From Pedobacter indicus (GTDB lineage Bacteria > Bacteroidota > Bacteroidia > Sphingobacteriales > Sphingobacteriaceae): DNA of 64,000 bases. Location: positions 3,224,001 to 3,288,000 of the forward strand of contig NZ_QRGB01000001.1 in the NCBI RefSeq assembly GCF_003449035.1, read 5' to 3'. Shown one piece after another: positions 53,267 through 62,404 of this stretch (position 1 is the first letter of the stretch; each line of letters starts with the position of its first letter). A program made the translations under genes and the position numbers. The notes below the pieces were generated by a model that was not told where the DNA came from, did not search any database, and saw nothing but the letters and a program-made list of their open reading frames with translations.

Positions 53267-55770
53267 GAAACAAAGGAAAAGCCACAACGTTGGAAAGCAA
53301 GTTTCCATTACTGGCGGTGGAACACAACTGTATCATTTCAAAGGATGCAGACATCACAGCTTGCTTTCGGGTACACCTGCCGGAACTGTTCACGGTAGCA
53401 TCGGCAGAGTACGATGCCATTCATTCGGCTTGGCACAAGGCTATCAAGACCTTGCCGGACTATACCATTGTCCACAAACAGGATTGGTACATCAAGGAAA
53501 ATTATGCGCCGGATATTGCACAGGAAGACCAAAGTTTCCTTGCGAAATCCTATCAGCAACATTTCAACGAACGTCCTTTTTTAAACCATTACTGCTATCT
53601 CTTTTTGACCAAGACGACCAAAGAGCGGATGCGGATGCAGAGCAACTTTAGTTCGCTTTGCAGAGGTGTACTTATCCCGAAAGAAATTAGGGATAAAGAA
53701 ACCGTCCGCCGTTTCATGGAGACGGTTGCACAGTTTGAGCGGATTATCAATGATAGCGGTTTTGTGAAACTGGAACGCTTGTCCGAGGATGACATCATCG
53801 GCACAGACGGCACACAGGGTTTGCTCGAACAGTACCTTACCCTGTCGAGGGAAGCCGGAACGCCCATGCAGGATATAGCTTTGGGCAGTGAGGATGTGCG
53901 TATCGGCAACAAAAGGCTGTGCCTGCACACCCTGTCCGATACGGACGATTTGCCCAACACGGTATCGGCAAATACGAGGTATGAAAAGCTGTCCACGGAC
54001 AGGAGCGATTGCCTGTTGTCCTTTGCCTCTCCGGTCGGCTTGCTCCTTAGCTGTAACCACATCTACAATCAATATCTGTTTTTGGATAACAGCGATGAGA
54101 ACCTGCGCAAGTTTGAAAAGTCAGCCCGTAATATGCACTCACTGGCAAGGTATAGCCGTGCCAATCAGATTAACAAAGAGTGGATTGAAAGGTATCTGAA
54201 CGAAGCGCACAGCTTCGGGCTTTCCTCCGTCCGTGCGCACTTCAATGTGATGGCGTGGTCGGATGACCCAAGTGAACTCAAACAGCTAAAGAACGACACG
54301 GGCAGTGCGCTCGCTTTGATGGAATGCAAACCGAGGCATAACACGGTGGATGTTGCCACGCTGTATTGGGCAGGCATGGCAGGCAATGCAGGCGACTTTC
54401 CGGCAGAGGAAAGTTTCTATACGTTCATCGAACCTGCATTGTGCTTCTTCACCGAGGAAACCAATTACCAAAATTCGGTATCACCTTTCGGCATCAAGAT
54501 GGCGGACAGGCTCACGGGAAAGCCTATCCATTTGGACATTTCCGACCTGCCCATGAAAAAAGGCATAATCACGAACCGCAACAAATTTATTTTGGGGCCA
54601 TCGGGTTCGGGTAAGTCTTTTTTCACCAATCACATGGTACGGCAATACTACGAACAGGGCGCACACGTCCTGCTCGTGGACACCGGAAATTCCTATCAAG
54701 GATTGTGCGAGTTGATTAAGGGCAAGACCAAAGGCAAAGATGGTGTTTATTTTACCTATACCGAGGATAACCCCATCGCCTTTAATCCGTTCTACACGGA
54801 CGATGGCATTTTCGACATCGAGAAAAGGGAAAGTATCAAGACTTTGATACTGACTTTGTGGAAGCGTGACGATGAACCGCCGACCCGTTCGGAGGAAGTG
54901 GCGTTGTCCAACGCCGTGAGCGGTTACATCGAGCGTGTCAAGCAAAGCGGTGAATATCCCTCTTTCAATGGATTTTACGAGTATGTACGGGGTGACTACA
55001 AAAGTGTACTGGAAGAAAAACAGGTAAGGGAAAAAGACTTTGACGTTGCAGGTTTCCTAAATGTATTAGAGCCTTACTATCGTGGTGGCGAGTACGATTA
55101 CCTGCTCAATTCAGACAAGCAACTTGACCTGCTTTCCAAACGCTTTATCGTGTTTGAAATTGATGCGATTAAAGACCACAAAATCCTCTTTCCCATAGTG
55201 ACCATCATCATTATGGAAGTATTCATCAACAAGATGCGCAGGCTCAAAGGTGTGCGCAAAATGATACTGATTGAGGAAGCGTGGAAAGCCATCGCCAAAG
55301 AGGGAATGGCGGAGTACATCAAGTATCTTTTTAAGACTGTAAGAAAATTTTTTGGAGAGGCGATAGTCGTCACACAAGAGGTCGATGACATCATCCAGTC
55401 ACCCGTGGTCAAGGAAAGTATCATCAACAATTCCGACTGTAAAATCCTCTTAGACCAACGCAAGTACATGAACAAGTTTGACGACATCCAAGCGATGCTC
55501 GGACTGACGGAAAAGGAAAAATCCCAAATCCTTTCCATCAACATGAACAACGACCCGTCAAGGCTTTACAAAGAGGTGTGGATTGGGCTTGGCGGTACGC
55601 ATTCCGCCGTGTATGCCACAGAGGTTTCGCTCGAAGAATACTTAGCCTACACCACGGAGGAAACCGAAAAAATGGAGGTCATGCAACTGGCTTCCGAACT
55701 GGATGGCAATGTGGAACTGGCGATAAAGCGCATTGCCCAACAAAGGCGTGAGAACGCAAATAGTTATTAA
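53263..55770 (+). CDS. traG: TraG, VirB4-type conjugation ATPase
   Basis: This 835-residue ATPase energises assembly of the mating channel. The N-terminal VirB4 domain covers about 1-400. Walker A is GPSGSGKSFF starting at residue 445 and Walker B is KMILIEEAWKAI near 665. DQRKYMNKFDDIQAMLGLTE belongs to the conserved C-terminal part. It overlaps traF by 4 nt. Confidence 0.94.
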   Translation: MRNKGKATTLESKFPLLAVEHNCIISKDADITACFRVHLPELFTVASAEYDAIHSAWHKAIKTLPDYTIVHKQDWYIKENYAPDIAQEDQSFLAKSYQQHFNERPFLNHYCYLFLTKTTKERMRMQSNFSSLCRGVLIPKEIRDKETVRRFMETVAQFERIINDSGFVKLERLSEDDIIGTDGTQGLLEQYLTLSREAGTPMQDIALGSEDVRIGNKRLCLHTLSDTDDLPNTVSANTRYEKLSTDRSDCLLSFASPVGLLLSCNHIYNQYLFLDNSDENLRKFEKSARNMHSLARYSRANQINKEWIERYLNEAHSFGLSSVRAHFNVMAWSDDPSELKQLKNDTGSALALMECKPRHNTVDVATLYWAGMAGNAGDFPAEESFYTFIEPALCFFTEETNYQNSVSPFGIKMADRLTGKPIHLDISDLPMKKGIITNRNKFILGPSGSGKSFFTNHMVRQYYEQGAHVLLVDTGNSYQGLCELIKGKTKGKDGVYFTYTEDNPIAFNPFYTDDGIFDIEKRESIKTLILTLWKRDDEPPTRSEEVALSNAVSGYIERVKQSGEYPSFNGFYEYVRGDYKSVLEEKQVREKDFDVAGFLNVLEPYYRGGEYDYLLNSDKQLDLLSKRFIVFEIDAIKDHKILFPIVTIIIMEVFINKMRRLKGVRKMILIEEAWKAIAKEGMAEYIKYLFKTVRKFFGEAIVVTQEVDDIIQSPVVKESIINNSDCKILLDQRKYMNKFDDIQAMLGLTEKEKSQILSINMNNDPSRLYKEVWIGLGGTHSAVYATEVSLEEYLAYTTEETEKMEVMQLASELDGNVELAIKRIAQQRRENANSY

Positions 55771-55791
55771 TCATTTAAAAAAATCAGAACA

Positions 55792-56424
55792 ATGAAGAAA
55801 GCAATGTTACTGGTGTGTACGGCATTTATGCTTGCCGTTGCACCGTCCGCAAAGGCACAGTGGATAGTGGTTGACCCGTCAAACCTTGCATCGGGTATTA
55901 TCAACTCCGCAAATGAAATTGTGCAAACCTCGTCTACGGTATCTAATACCATCAAAAATTTCAATGAGGTAAAGAAAGTGTATGAACAGGGCAAGGAATA
56001 CTACGACAAACTGAAAGCCGTAAACAACCTTGTAAAAGATGCCCGTAAGGTGCAACAGACGGTTTTGCTCGTGGGTGATGTGTCCGAAATGTACGTGAAC
56101 AATTTCGGCAAGATGATGAACGACCCGAATTTCAGTCCACGGGAACTGACGGCAATCGCCAACGGTTATTCCACGCTCCTAAACGAGAGTACCGAACTGC
56201 TCAAAGAACTGAAACAGATTGTAAGCTCGACCGGACTTTCCTTAAATGATAAGGAACGTATGGACATCATCGACAGGGTTTACAAAGAGGTCAAGGATTA
56301 CCACAGCCTTGTTCGGTATTATACCAACAAAAATATCTCCGTGAGCATTTTGAGGGCAAAAAAACAGAACAACACCCAAAGGGTGCTTGAACTGTACGGT
56401 ACGGCTGAACAAAAATACTGGTAA
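55792..56424 (+). CDS. traI: TraI, DUF4141 secreted transfer protein
   Basis: This 210-residue exported protein (signal peptide ending at APSAKAQW) consists mostly of amphipathic helices (VSNTIKNFNEVKKVYEQGKE, YYDKLKAVNNLVKDARKV). DUF4141 proteins are VirB5-like periplasmic parts of Bacteroidota transfer systems. It directly follows the VirB4 gene, as virB5 genes often do. Confidence 0.9.
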   Translation: MKKAMLLVCTAFMLAVAPSAKAQWIVVDPSNLASGIINSANEIVQTSSTVSNTIKNFNEVKKVYEQGKEYYDKLKAVNNLVKDARKVQQTVLLVGDVSEMYVNNFGKMMNDPNFSPRELTAIANGYSTLLNESTELLKELKQIVSSTGLSLNDKERMDIIDRVYKEVKDYHSLVRYYTNKNISVSILRAKKQNNTQRVLELYGTAEQKYW

Positions 56425-56427
56425 GCT

Positions 56428-57423
56428 ATGGAATGGAACAATCTTCACGAACTCCTGCGCTCGCTGTACGATGAGATGCTCCCACTGTCCGCCGATATGG
56501 CGACAGTGGCAAAGGGCATCGCCGGATTGGGTGCACTGTTCTACGTAGCACTGAAAGTGTGGCAGGCATTGAGCCGTGCTGAACCGATAGACGTGTTTCC
56601 GCTCCTGCGACCGTTCGCCATCGGGCTTGCCATTATGTTCTTCCCGACCATCGTATTGGGAACTATCAATGCCGTAATGTCTCCGGTGGTAAAAGGCACA
56701 CACGCCATGCTCGAAAATCAGGTGCTTGACCTCAACCAGTTGCAACAGCAAAAAGACCAGTTAGAACGGGAAGCCATGCTCCGCAATCCCGAAACCGCTT
56801 ACCTCGTAAGCGATGAGGAATTTGATAAGAAACTGGACGAATTGAGATGGTCGCCGTCCGATTTAGCTACCATGTCGGGAATGTACCTTGACCGACAAGC
56901 CTATAAGATAGAAAAAGCCATAAAGGAATGGTTTCGCAACCTTTTGGAGATACTTTTCCAAGCATCGGCACTGGTCATAGATACCATACGGACGTTCTTT
57001 CTTATCGTGCTGTCCATACTCGGGCCGATAGCCTTTGCGATAAGTGTATGGGATGGTTTTCAGTCCACACTTACGCAATGGCTGACCCGATATATCAGCG
57101 TGTACCTATGGTTGCCCATATCCGATATGTTCAGCTCCATACTTGCGAAAATACAATCGCTTATACTGGAACGGGATATTGAAATGCTTGCCGACCCTAC
57201 GTATATCCCCGACACATCCAACACGGTGTATATCATCTTCATGCTGATTGGGATTGTGGGCTACTTCACCATTCCAACGGTGGCAGGTTGGGTTATCCAA
57301 GCCGGAGGCGCAGGGAACTTCATGCGCAACGTCAATCAGACTGCATCGAAAACCGGAAACATCGCCGGAGCCGGAACGGGGGCAGTGGCAGGCAATATCG
57401 GTGGCAGATTAATGAACAAATAA
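56428..57423 (+). CDS. traJ: TraJ, VirB6-like polytopic membrane protein
   Basis: This 331-residue inner-membrane protein has helices near residues 28-50 and 65-85 and a cluster from about 175 onward (ASALVIDTIRTFFLIVLSIL, AFAISVWDGFQSTLTQWLTR, YIIFMLIGIVGYFTIPTVAG). The Gly/Ala-rich C-terminus and overall plan are those of VirB6/TrbL proteins, which form part of the DNA path across the membrane. It starts 3 nt after the traI stop. Confidence 0.9.
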   Translation: MEWNNLHELLRSLYDEMLPLSADMATVAKGIAGLGALFYVALKVWQALSRAEPIDVFPLLRPFAIGLAIMFFPTIVLGTINAVMSPVVKGTHAMLENQVLDLNQLQQQKDQLEREAMLRNPETAYLVSDEEFDKKLDELRWSPSDLATMSGMYLDRQAYKIEKAIKEWFRNLLEILFQASALVIDTIRTFFLIVLSILGPIAFAISVWDGFQSTLTQWLTRYISVYLWLPISDMFSSILAKIQSLILERDIEMLADPTYIPDTSNTVYIIFMLIGIVGYFTIPTVAGWVIQAGGAGNFMRNVNQTASKTGNIAGAGTGAVAGNIGGRLMNK

Positions 57424-57436
57424 AAATCAAAAAGCA

Positions 57437-58060
57437 ATGGAATTTAAAACATTAAGAAACATAGAAAACAGCTTTAGGCAAATACGGCTGTACGCCATTG
57501 TATTTGCCGTACTCTGTACCACCGTGACAGGCTTGAACGTATGGAAAGCCTACCAGTTTGCGGAGGCGCAACGCCAAAAAATATATGTACTGGACAACGG
57601 CAAATCATTGATGTTGGCACTGTCACAGGATGCAAGCATCAACAGACCTGTTGAGGCAAGGGAACACGTTAAGCGTTTCCATGAACTGTTCTTTACGCTT
57701 GCACCCGATAAGAACGCTATCGAAAGCAACATGAAAAGGGCGTTTAACCTTGCCGACAAAAGTGCCTTTGACTATTACAAAGACCTTTCGGAAAAAGGTT
57801 ACTACAACCGTATCATTTCGGGCAACGTGCAACAGCGTATCGAAGTGGACAGCGTGGTCTGCAACTTCGATACTTATCCGTATGCGGTAAGAACGTATGC
57901 CAAACAGTTTATCATCCGTCCAAGCAATGTGACCAAACGAAGTTTAGTCACCTCATGCCTATTGTTAAACTCGGTCAAGTCCGACAACAATCCGCAGGGT
58001 TTCAATATCGAAAAATTTGCCGTGTTGGAAAACAGGGATGTAGAAATCATAAACCGCTAA
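57437..58060 (+). CDS. traK: TraK, VirB8-like transfer protein
   Basis: This 207-residue bitopic protein has a short cytoplasmic N-terminus, one helix (LYAIVFAVLCTTVTGLNVW) and a periplasmic domain (FHELFFTLAPDKNAIESNMK; SVVCNFDTYPYAVRTYAKQF). It fits TraK/VirB8, the scaffold of the inner-membrane complex. Confidence 0.9.
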   Translation: MEFKTLRNIENSFRQIRLYAIVFAVLCTTVTGLNVWKAYQFAEAQRQKIYVLDNGKSLMLALSQDASINRPVEAREHVKRFHELFFTLAPDKNAIESNMKRAFNLADKSAFDYYKDLSEKGYYNRIISGNVQQRIEVDSVVCNFDTYPYAVRTYAKQFIIRPSNVTKRSLVTSCLLLNSVKSDNNPQGFNIEKFAVLENRDVEIINR

Positions 58061-58070
58061 AATCAAGATT

Positions 58071-58499
58071 ATGCAAGCAATATCAGATTTGAACACATTT
58101 GCCAAAATCCTTACCGCAAAAGGGTATGACGGCTATTTCCATACGCAGGGAGCGTATGCCGGAAAACTGAAAGACAGCATAAGTGAATACCTCGAAAACT
58201 GCCGAAAGGGTGCGGAGGGCGCACCAAAGTCACAGTTATTATTGACGGGCTTTCTGCAATGGGCAGGCGATGACAAACCCTATGTAGAATGCTGTATGTG
58301 GGTGAAATACCTAAACGGCAAATTCTTCCTCCATAAAATGGAGGTTGCAAGAAAAGACCAATTCGGGCAATTATTGAAACAAACGGAACTGACCGACCTA
58401 TCCGTAGTGACCGCTCCCAAAGCAAAGGAGGCAATCGCTATGGTGAGCGATGCACCGGAGCAAAAGACGGTTCACAGGCAGAAGTGGTTCAGTTTCTAA
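58071..58499 (+). CDS. Hypothetical protein between traK and traL
   Basis: This 142-residue cytoplasmic protein has no signal peptide. Segments such as LNTFAKILTAKGYDGYFHTQ and QLLLTGFLQWAGDDKPYVEC look conserved, but I do not recognise a family. It is 10 nt after traK and 13 nt before traL in the same direction, so it is transcribed with the transfer genes. It is not part of the CTnDOT traK-traL order that I know. Confidence 0.6.
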   Translation: MQAISDLNTFAKILTAKGYDGYFHTQGAYAGKLKDSISEYLENCRKGAEGAPKSQLLLTGFLQWAGDDKPYVECCMWVKYLNGKFFLHKMEVARKDQFGQLLKQTELTDLSVVTAPKAKEAIAMVSDAPEQKTVHRQKWFSF

Positions 58500-58512
58500 A
58501 ACGGATTGGGGC

Positions 58513-58800
58513 ATGAAAAATCTAAGAACGACAATCAATAATTGGTTTGACAAACTCGATGGACAGTGGCGAGCGATGCCTGTTGAAAAACAGCACCGCT
58601 ATACGCTACTGCTCTTTTCGGTCTATGCGCTATTGTCCATTATCGTACTGTTAAAAGTATGCTACGATGTAGCACAGCCCGATAATACCCTAACGATAGA
58701 ACATATCGAAAACCCGATTAACAGGCAAAACAAATCCTCGGTTTCTCCGCAGGACAGTATTAACACAATCTTAAAACGTAAAATGTATGAAAGACAGTGA
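58513..58800 (+). CDS. traL: TraL, DUF3989 membrane protein
   Basis: This 95-residue protein starts at 58513 (MKNLRTTINNWFDKLDGQWR); an upstream in-frame ATG lies inside the preceding gene. It has one membrane helix (YTLLLFSVYALLSIIVLL) and a short periplasmic tail. It overlaps traM by 14 nt. The role in the channel is unknown. Confidence 0.85.
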   Translation: MKNLRTTINNWFDKLDGQWRAMPVEKQHRYTLLLFSVYALLSIIVLLKVCYDVAQPDNTLTIEHIENPINRQNKSSVSPQDSINTILKRKMYERQ

Positions 58801-60109
58801 AAACAAAGTAAGTTTTTTGGTCGAAGATGGCGACCCGAAAAACGGAATGGATGCACCCCAAGACGGTGCGCAGAACAAAGCCGAAAAGTTAAAAAAGCCC
58901 ATCATTTTTGCCCTTATGGGCGTGGTGTTCTTCGGCTGTATGTATTTAATCTTCAAACCATCTTCCGACAAGCAAAAGGTTGAGGATATTGGTCTGAACG
59001 ATGTCGTACCGCAGGCTACCGATGCAGGGCTTCAATCCGACAAGCAAAAGGCTTATGAACAGGAAATGCTCGAACAGAAAATAGAGGAAAAGCGCAATGC
59101 GCTCCTGTCATTATCCGACTATTGGAGCGAGGACAGTACCGCCGATCCGGAAGTGGAGCAACTGGATGAGGGCTACGAAGACGGCTACGCTTACGGCGGT
59201 GGTACACGCAGGAACAGCAACCCTGCTCTGAACAGTTACCGCAGTGCGCAAAATACGCTGACCTCGTTCTACGACAACAACGATTACGAAACGCAGGAAC
59301 TTCGCAGACAGGTTGAGGAATTGAAAGAGCAACTGGCCGAAAAGGACGTACCGCCTACAACGACCGTGGAAGACCAACTGGCTTTGATGGAAAAGTCATA
59401 CGAAATGGCTTCCCGTTACTTGCCAAAGGCTCCAGAACAAACAGGTAATGCTGATACAACAGTTTCGGCAAAGAGTGCTTCGCAAAAAGAATATTTTGTG
59501 GCATTCAATCCCGTAAGGAAAAATACGGTGTCCGCATTGTACCGTGAACCGACCGACAGTGCTTTTTTGGCAAACTGGAACGAAACCCGAAACCGTGGTT
59601 TTTATACGGCAGGTATTTCGGAACAGGACATACAACCGAAAAACAGTATCAAGGCGGTAGTACAGGAAACACAGACCGTGACAGGCGAAAGCGGTGTGCG
59701 CTTACGCTTGTTGGAAACGGCGCAAACTCCCGTCCGTTCCATTCCGGCAGGAACGGTATTGACGGCAAATGCCAAGTTCCAAGGTGGCAGGTTGCAATTA
59801 AAGGTAACATCCATCGAATTTGAGGGCAACATTATTCCGGTTGATATAACCGTGTATGATGTGGACGGACAGCAAGGACTATATGTACCATATTCCCCCG
59901 AAATGAATGCTCTTAGCGAGATTGCCTCCAACATGAGCCAAACCTCCGGCACTTCTATTATGATGACACGCTCGGCAGGGCAACAGATGGCAGGTGACCT
60001 TTCCCGTGGTGTGGTTCAGGGCGTATCTGGCTACTTCTCAAAGAAAGTAAGGACACCGAAAGTGACCGTGAAAGCCGGTCATCAGCTATTCCTCGTTTCA
60101 AAAAACTAA
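58787..60109 (+). CDS. traM: TraM, VirB10-like transfer protein
   Basis: This 440-residue protein has an N-terminal cytoplasmic part, one membrane helix (PIIFALMGVVFFGCMYLIF) near residues 38-56, a long acidic and coiled-coil linker (ELRRQVEELKEQLAEK) and a C-terminal beta-rich domain (GTVLTANAKFQGGRLQLKVT; IPVDITVYDVDGQQGLYVPY). This plan is that of VirB10/TraM, which spans the periplasm. Confidence 0.92.
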   Translation: MKDSENKVSFLVEDGDPKNGMDAPQDGAQNKAEKLKKPIIFALMGVVFFGCMYLIFKPSSDKQKVEDIGLNDVVPQATDAGLQSDKQKAYEQEMLEQKIEEKRNALLSLSDYWSEDSTADPEVEQLDEGYEDGYAYGGGTRRNSNPALNSYRSAQNTLTSFYDNNDYETQELRRQVEELKEQLAEKDVPPTTTVEDQLALMEKSYEMASRYLPKAPEQTGNADTTVSAKSASQKEYFVAFNPVRKNTVSALYREPTDSAFLANWNETRNRGFYTAGISEQDIQPKNSIKAVVQETQTVTGESGVRLRLLETAQTPVRSIPAGTVLTANAKFQGGRLQLKVTSIEFEGNIIPVDITVYDVDGQQGLYVPYSPEMNALSEIASNMSQTSGTSIMMTRSAGQQMAGDLSRGVVQGVSGYFSKKVRTPKVTVKAGHQLFLVSKN

Positions 60110-60132
60110 AGTTCAATTAAAATAATATCGAT

Positions 60133-61035
60133 ATGAAAGCATTATTTAAGAGCCTCATGGCAATGGTCTGTTTAACAGCCTTTATTACAGGAGCGAATGC
60201 ACAACAAGTTGCATCCAATACCACAAAATTAAGCATGGGTAAGGTTGAGCCTTACGAAATGCAAGTGACGTACAGCAAGACCTCGCACCTCATATTCCCG
60301 TCCGCAATCCGCTATGTGGATTTGGGCAGTGAGTACCTTATTGCAGGTAAAGCCGATGATGCGGAAAATGTACTGCGCATTAAGGCAAGCGTAAGGGATT
60401 TTGACGAGGAAACCAATTTTTCGGTCATCACGGATGATGGTCAGTTTTATAATTTCAACGTTTTTTACAGTCCTTATCCCGCAACACTGAATTATGATTT
60501 GCTGACCATGCAAAAGGTATCGAACAGGAAAAACGGCAACGATGTTCTGTTTGAGGAACTGGGAGGCAATTCTCCGTCACTGGCGGGCTTGCTCATGGAA
60601 ACGATTTACAAAAAGAACAAAAGAATTGTAAAGCATATCGGGGCAAAAAGCTACGGCATACAATTCCTGCTGAAAGGTATTTATGTTCACAACGGAAAAT
60701 TCTATTTCCATACGGAACTGCGTAACAAAAGCAATGTACCGTTCAACATTGACTTTGTGAATTTCAAGGTAGTGGACAAAAAAGTCGCCAAGCGTACCGT
60801 GGTGCAGGAAAAGGCAATGAACCCGTTGCGGATGTATAAAACGCTCGGTGAAATTACGGGTAACAGCACCGACCAAAACGTGTTCCTGCTTGACCAGTTT
60901 ACCATCACGGATGACAAGGTACTCGTGATTGAAATCTTTGAAAAGAACGGTGGCAGGCAACAGGTGTTGCAGGTGGAAAACTCCGACCTCGTACACGCCA
61001 AACTGATAAGCGATATGCACCTAAAGATTAATTAA
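60133..61035 (+). CDS. traN: TraN, VirB9-like transfer protein
   Basis: This 300-residue exported protein has a signal peptide ending at ITGANAQQ. The N-terminal beta domain (YSKTSHLIFPSAIRYVDLGS) is the family signature of DUF4138/TraN. The C-terminal domain holds GIYVHNGKFYFHTELRNKSN. It belongs to the outer-membrane core with TraM and TraO. Confidence 0.92.
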   Translation: MKALFKSLMAMVCLTAFITGANAQQVASNTTKLSMGKVEPYEMQVTYSKTSHLIFPSAIRYVDLGSEYLIAGKADDAENVLRIKASVRDFDEETNFSVITDDGQFYNFNVFYSPYPATLNYDLLTMQKVSNRKNGNDVLFEELGGNSPSLAGLLMETIYKKNKRIVKHIGAKSYGIQFLLKGIYVHNGKFYFHTELRNKSNVPFNIDFVNFKVVDKKVAKRTVVQEKAMNPLRMYKTLGEITGNSTDQNVFLLDQFTITDDKVLVIEIFEKNGGRQQVLQVENSDLVHAKLISDMHLKIN

Positions 61036-61052
61036 CCCAAAAGGAAAGAACA

Positions 61053-61610
61053 ATGATAAGATACATTTTTGCCGTGGTGCTTGCCATGCTAAGTATGACG
61101 GCAGTACAGGCACAGCGTATGCTCCCCAAACAAAAGGGATTGGAGATAAACGCAGGTATGTTGTCCAAAGATATAAGCGACAATTACTATCTGAATTTGA
61201 CATTGACCGTGAACGGAAAGAACGGCAGTTACTGGATATGGGGTGCGGAATATGCCTATCAGCTTTCCGGTTACAGGGATGTACAGATACCGCTCGAAAC
61301 CTATACGGGCGAGGTGGGTTACAGTCTTCAGCTATTGGGCGATGCAAGAAAGACCATCACGCTGAATGCAGGGCTAACAGCCGTTGCAGGTTATGAAACG
61401 ATTAACCGGAGCGAAGCCATGCTACCGGACGGCTCGACCATCCTCGACAGAGACAATTTTGTTTACGGCACAGGCGGACGGCTCACGCTCGAAACGTACC
61501 TGTCCGACCGCTTTGTGTTGCTCCTGCAAGGACGTACCAAAGTGCTTTGGGGTACGGATTTTAAACAGTTCCGTCCATCGGCAGGGATTGGACTAAGGTT
61601 TAACTTTTAA
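61053..61610 (+). CDS. traO: TraO, outer-membrane-associated transfer protein
   Basis: This 185-residue exported protein (signal peptide ending near AVQAQR) is rich in beta-strands (YYLNLTLTVNGKNGSYWIWG; GRLTLETYLSDRFVLLLQGR) and ends in Phe, as small outer-membrane barrels do. It fits TraO. In CTnDOT a primase-like traP follows; here traQ follows directly after 11 nt. Confidence 0.88.
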   Translation: MIRYIFAVVLAMLSMTAVQAQRMLPKQKGLEINAGMLSKDISDNYYLNLTLTVNGKNGSYWIWGAEYAYQLSGYRDVQIPLETYTGEVGYSLQLLGDARKTITLNAGLTAVAGYETINRSEAMLPDGSTILDRDNFVYGTGGRLTLETYLSDRFVLLLQGRTKVLWGTDFKQFRPSAGIGLRFNF

Positions 61611-61621
61611 ATTGATTTACG

Positions 61622-62068
61622 ATGAAAATATCAATCAGAAAATACCGCCTACATTTACAGGCGATGTTCATGCTCTTGGCAATGTTGGTCTGCGCCGTGG
61701 TGCTGACCTCCTGCGAAAAAGACGAGATCGACATACAACAAAATTACCCTTTTGAGGTACAGGTAATGCCTGTACCCAAAGAGGTGACGAACGGGCAGAC
61801 CGTTGAAATACGGATTACCATTGAACGGTCGGCCAATTTCAGCGATGCGAAATACTTTATCCGCTATTTCCAGTTTGACGGACAGGGAGCATTGCGGTAT
61901 TACAGCGAACCGCCGTATATGCCCAATGACCTGTACCTCTTGCCACAGACACAATTTAGGTTGTATTACACCTCGCAATCCACCGTATCACAGGCGTTTG
62001 ATATTTGGATTTCGGACAATTTCGGAAACGAAAAGCAAGTCAGTTTCCAGTTTAACAGCCGTGATTAA
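61622..62068 (+). CDS. traQ: TraQ, DUF3872 lipoprotein
   Basis: This 148-residue predicted lipoprotein has a long N-terminal region and lipobox VVLTSCEK, followed by one Ig-like beta domain (VEIRITIERSANFSDAKYFI; AFDIWISDNFGNEKQVSFQF). It matches DUF3872/TraQ and is the last gene of the transfer operon here, ending at a terminator. Confidence 0.88.
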   Translation: MKISIRKYRLHLQAMFMLLAMLVCAVVLTSCEKDEIDIQQNYPFEVQVMPVPKEVTNGQTVEIRITIERSANFSDAKYFIRYFQFDGQGALRYYSEPPYMPNDLYLLPQTQFRLYYTSQSTVSQAFDIWISDNFGNEKQVSFQFNSRD

Positions 62069-62074
62069 AGACAG

Positions 62075-62105
62075 AAAAATCCTGCCCGATGTGGCGGGAT
62101 TTTTT
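62075..62105 (+). terminator. Intrinsic terminator of the tra operon
   Basis: A 12-nt stem (62075-62086 with 62093-62104, including one G.U pair) with a 6-nt loop is followed by T residues, 7 nt after the traQ stop. Confidence 0.8.
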
Positions 62106-62233
62106 AGTAGACTTAAAATGTAGTGTACTTTGCTCTTAAAGGACACGATTATAATATTGTGTATAATAAATCGCTTCGTTATCTTTGCTAATAGAAAATA
62201 TTAAAATACTTAAAGTGTTTTTGCTTTAAGTCT

Positions 62234-62346
62234 CGATACTGAAAACTGGTAATTTTTAAGACAACGAGACAATAAGTAGGAATACTCACGCCATAGGCGT
62301 GGGTGCTCGCTTATTCGTTGTCAGGCATACCAGTGCCCCAGTATCG
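62234..62346 (+). ncRNA. Large nested RNA structure upstream of the receiver gene
   Basis: Five nested stems stack into one long hairpin: 62234-62241/62339-62346 (8 bp), 62245-62251/62328-62334 (7 bp), 62260-62266/62316-62322 (7 bp), 62271-62276/62310-62315 (6 bp) and 62287-62292/62296-62301 (6 bp). No gene is supported in 62106-62404. It ends 58 nt before the receiver-protein start, so it is either its 5' leader or a separate small RNA. It matches no riboswitch class that I recognise. Confidence 0.55.
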
Positions 62347-62404
62347 GTAAGTGTAGTTGCCTGCGCTTTTTTTATTGCAGGTCGCTACTTTTAAAACAGA
62401 TATT

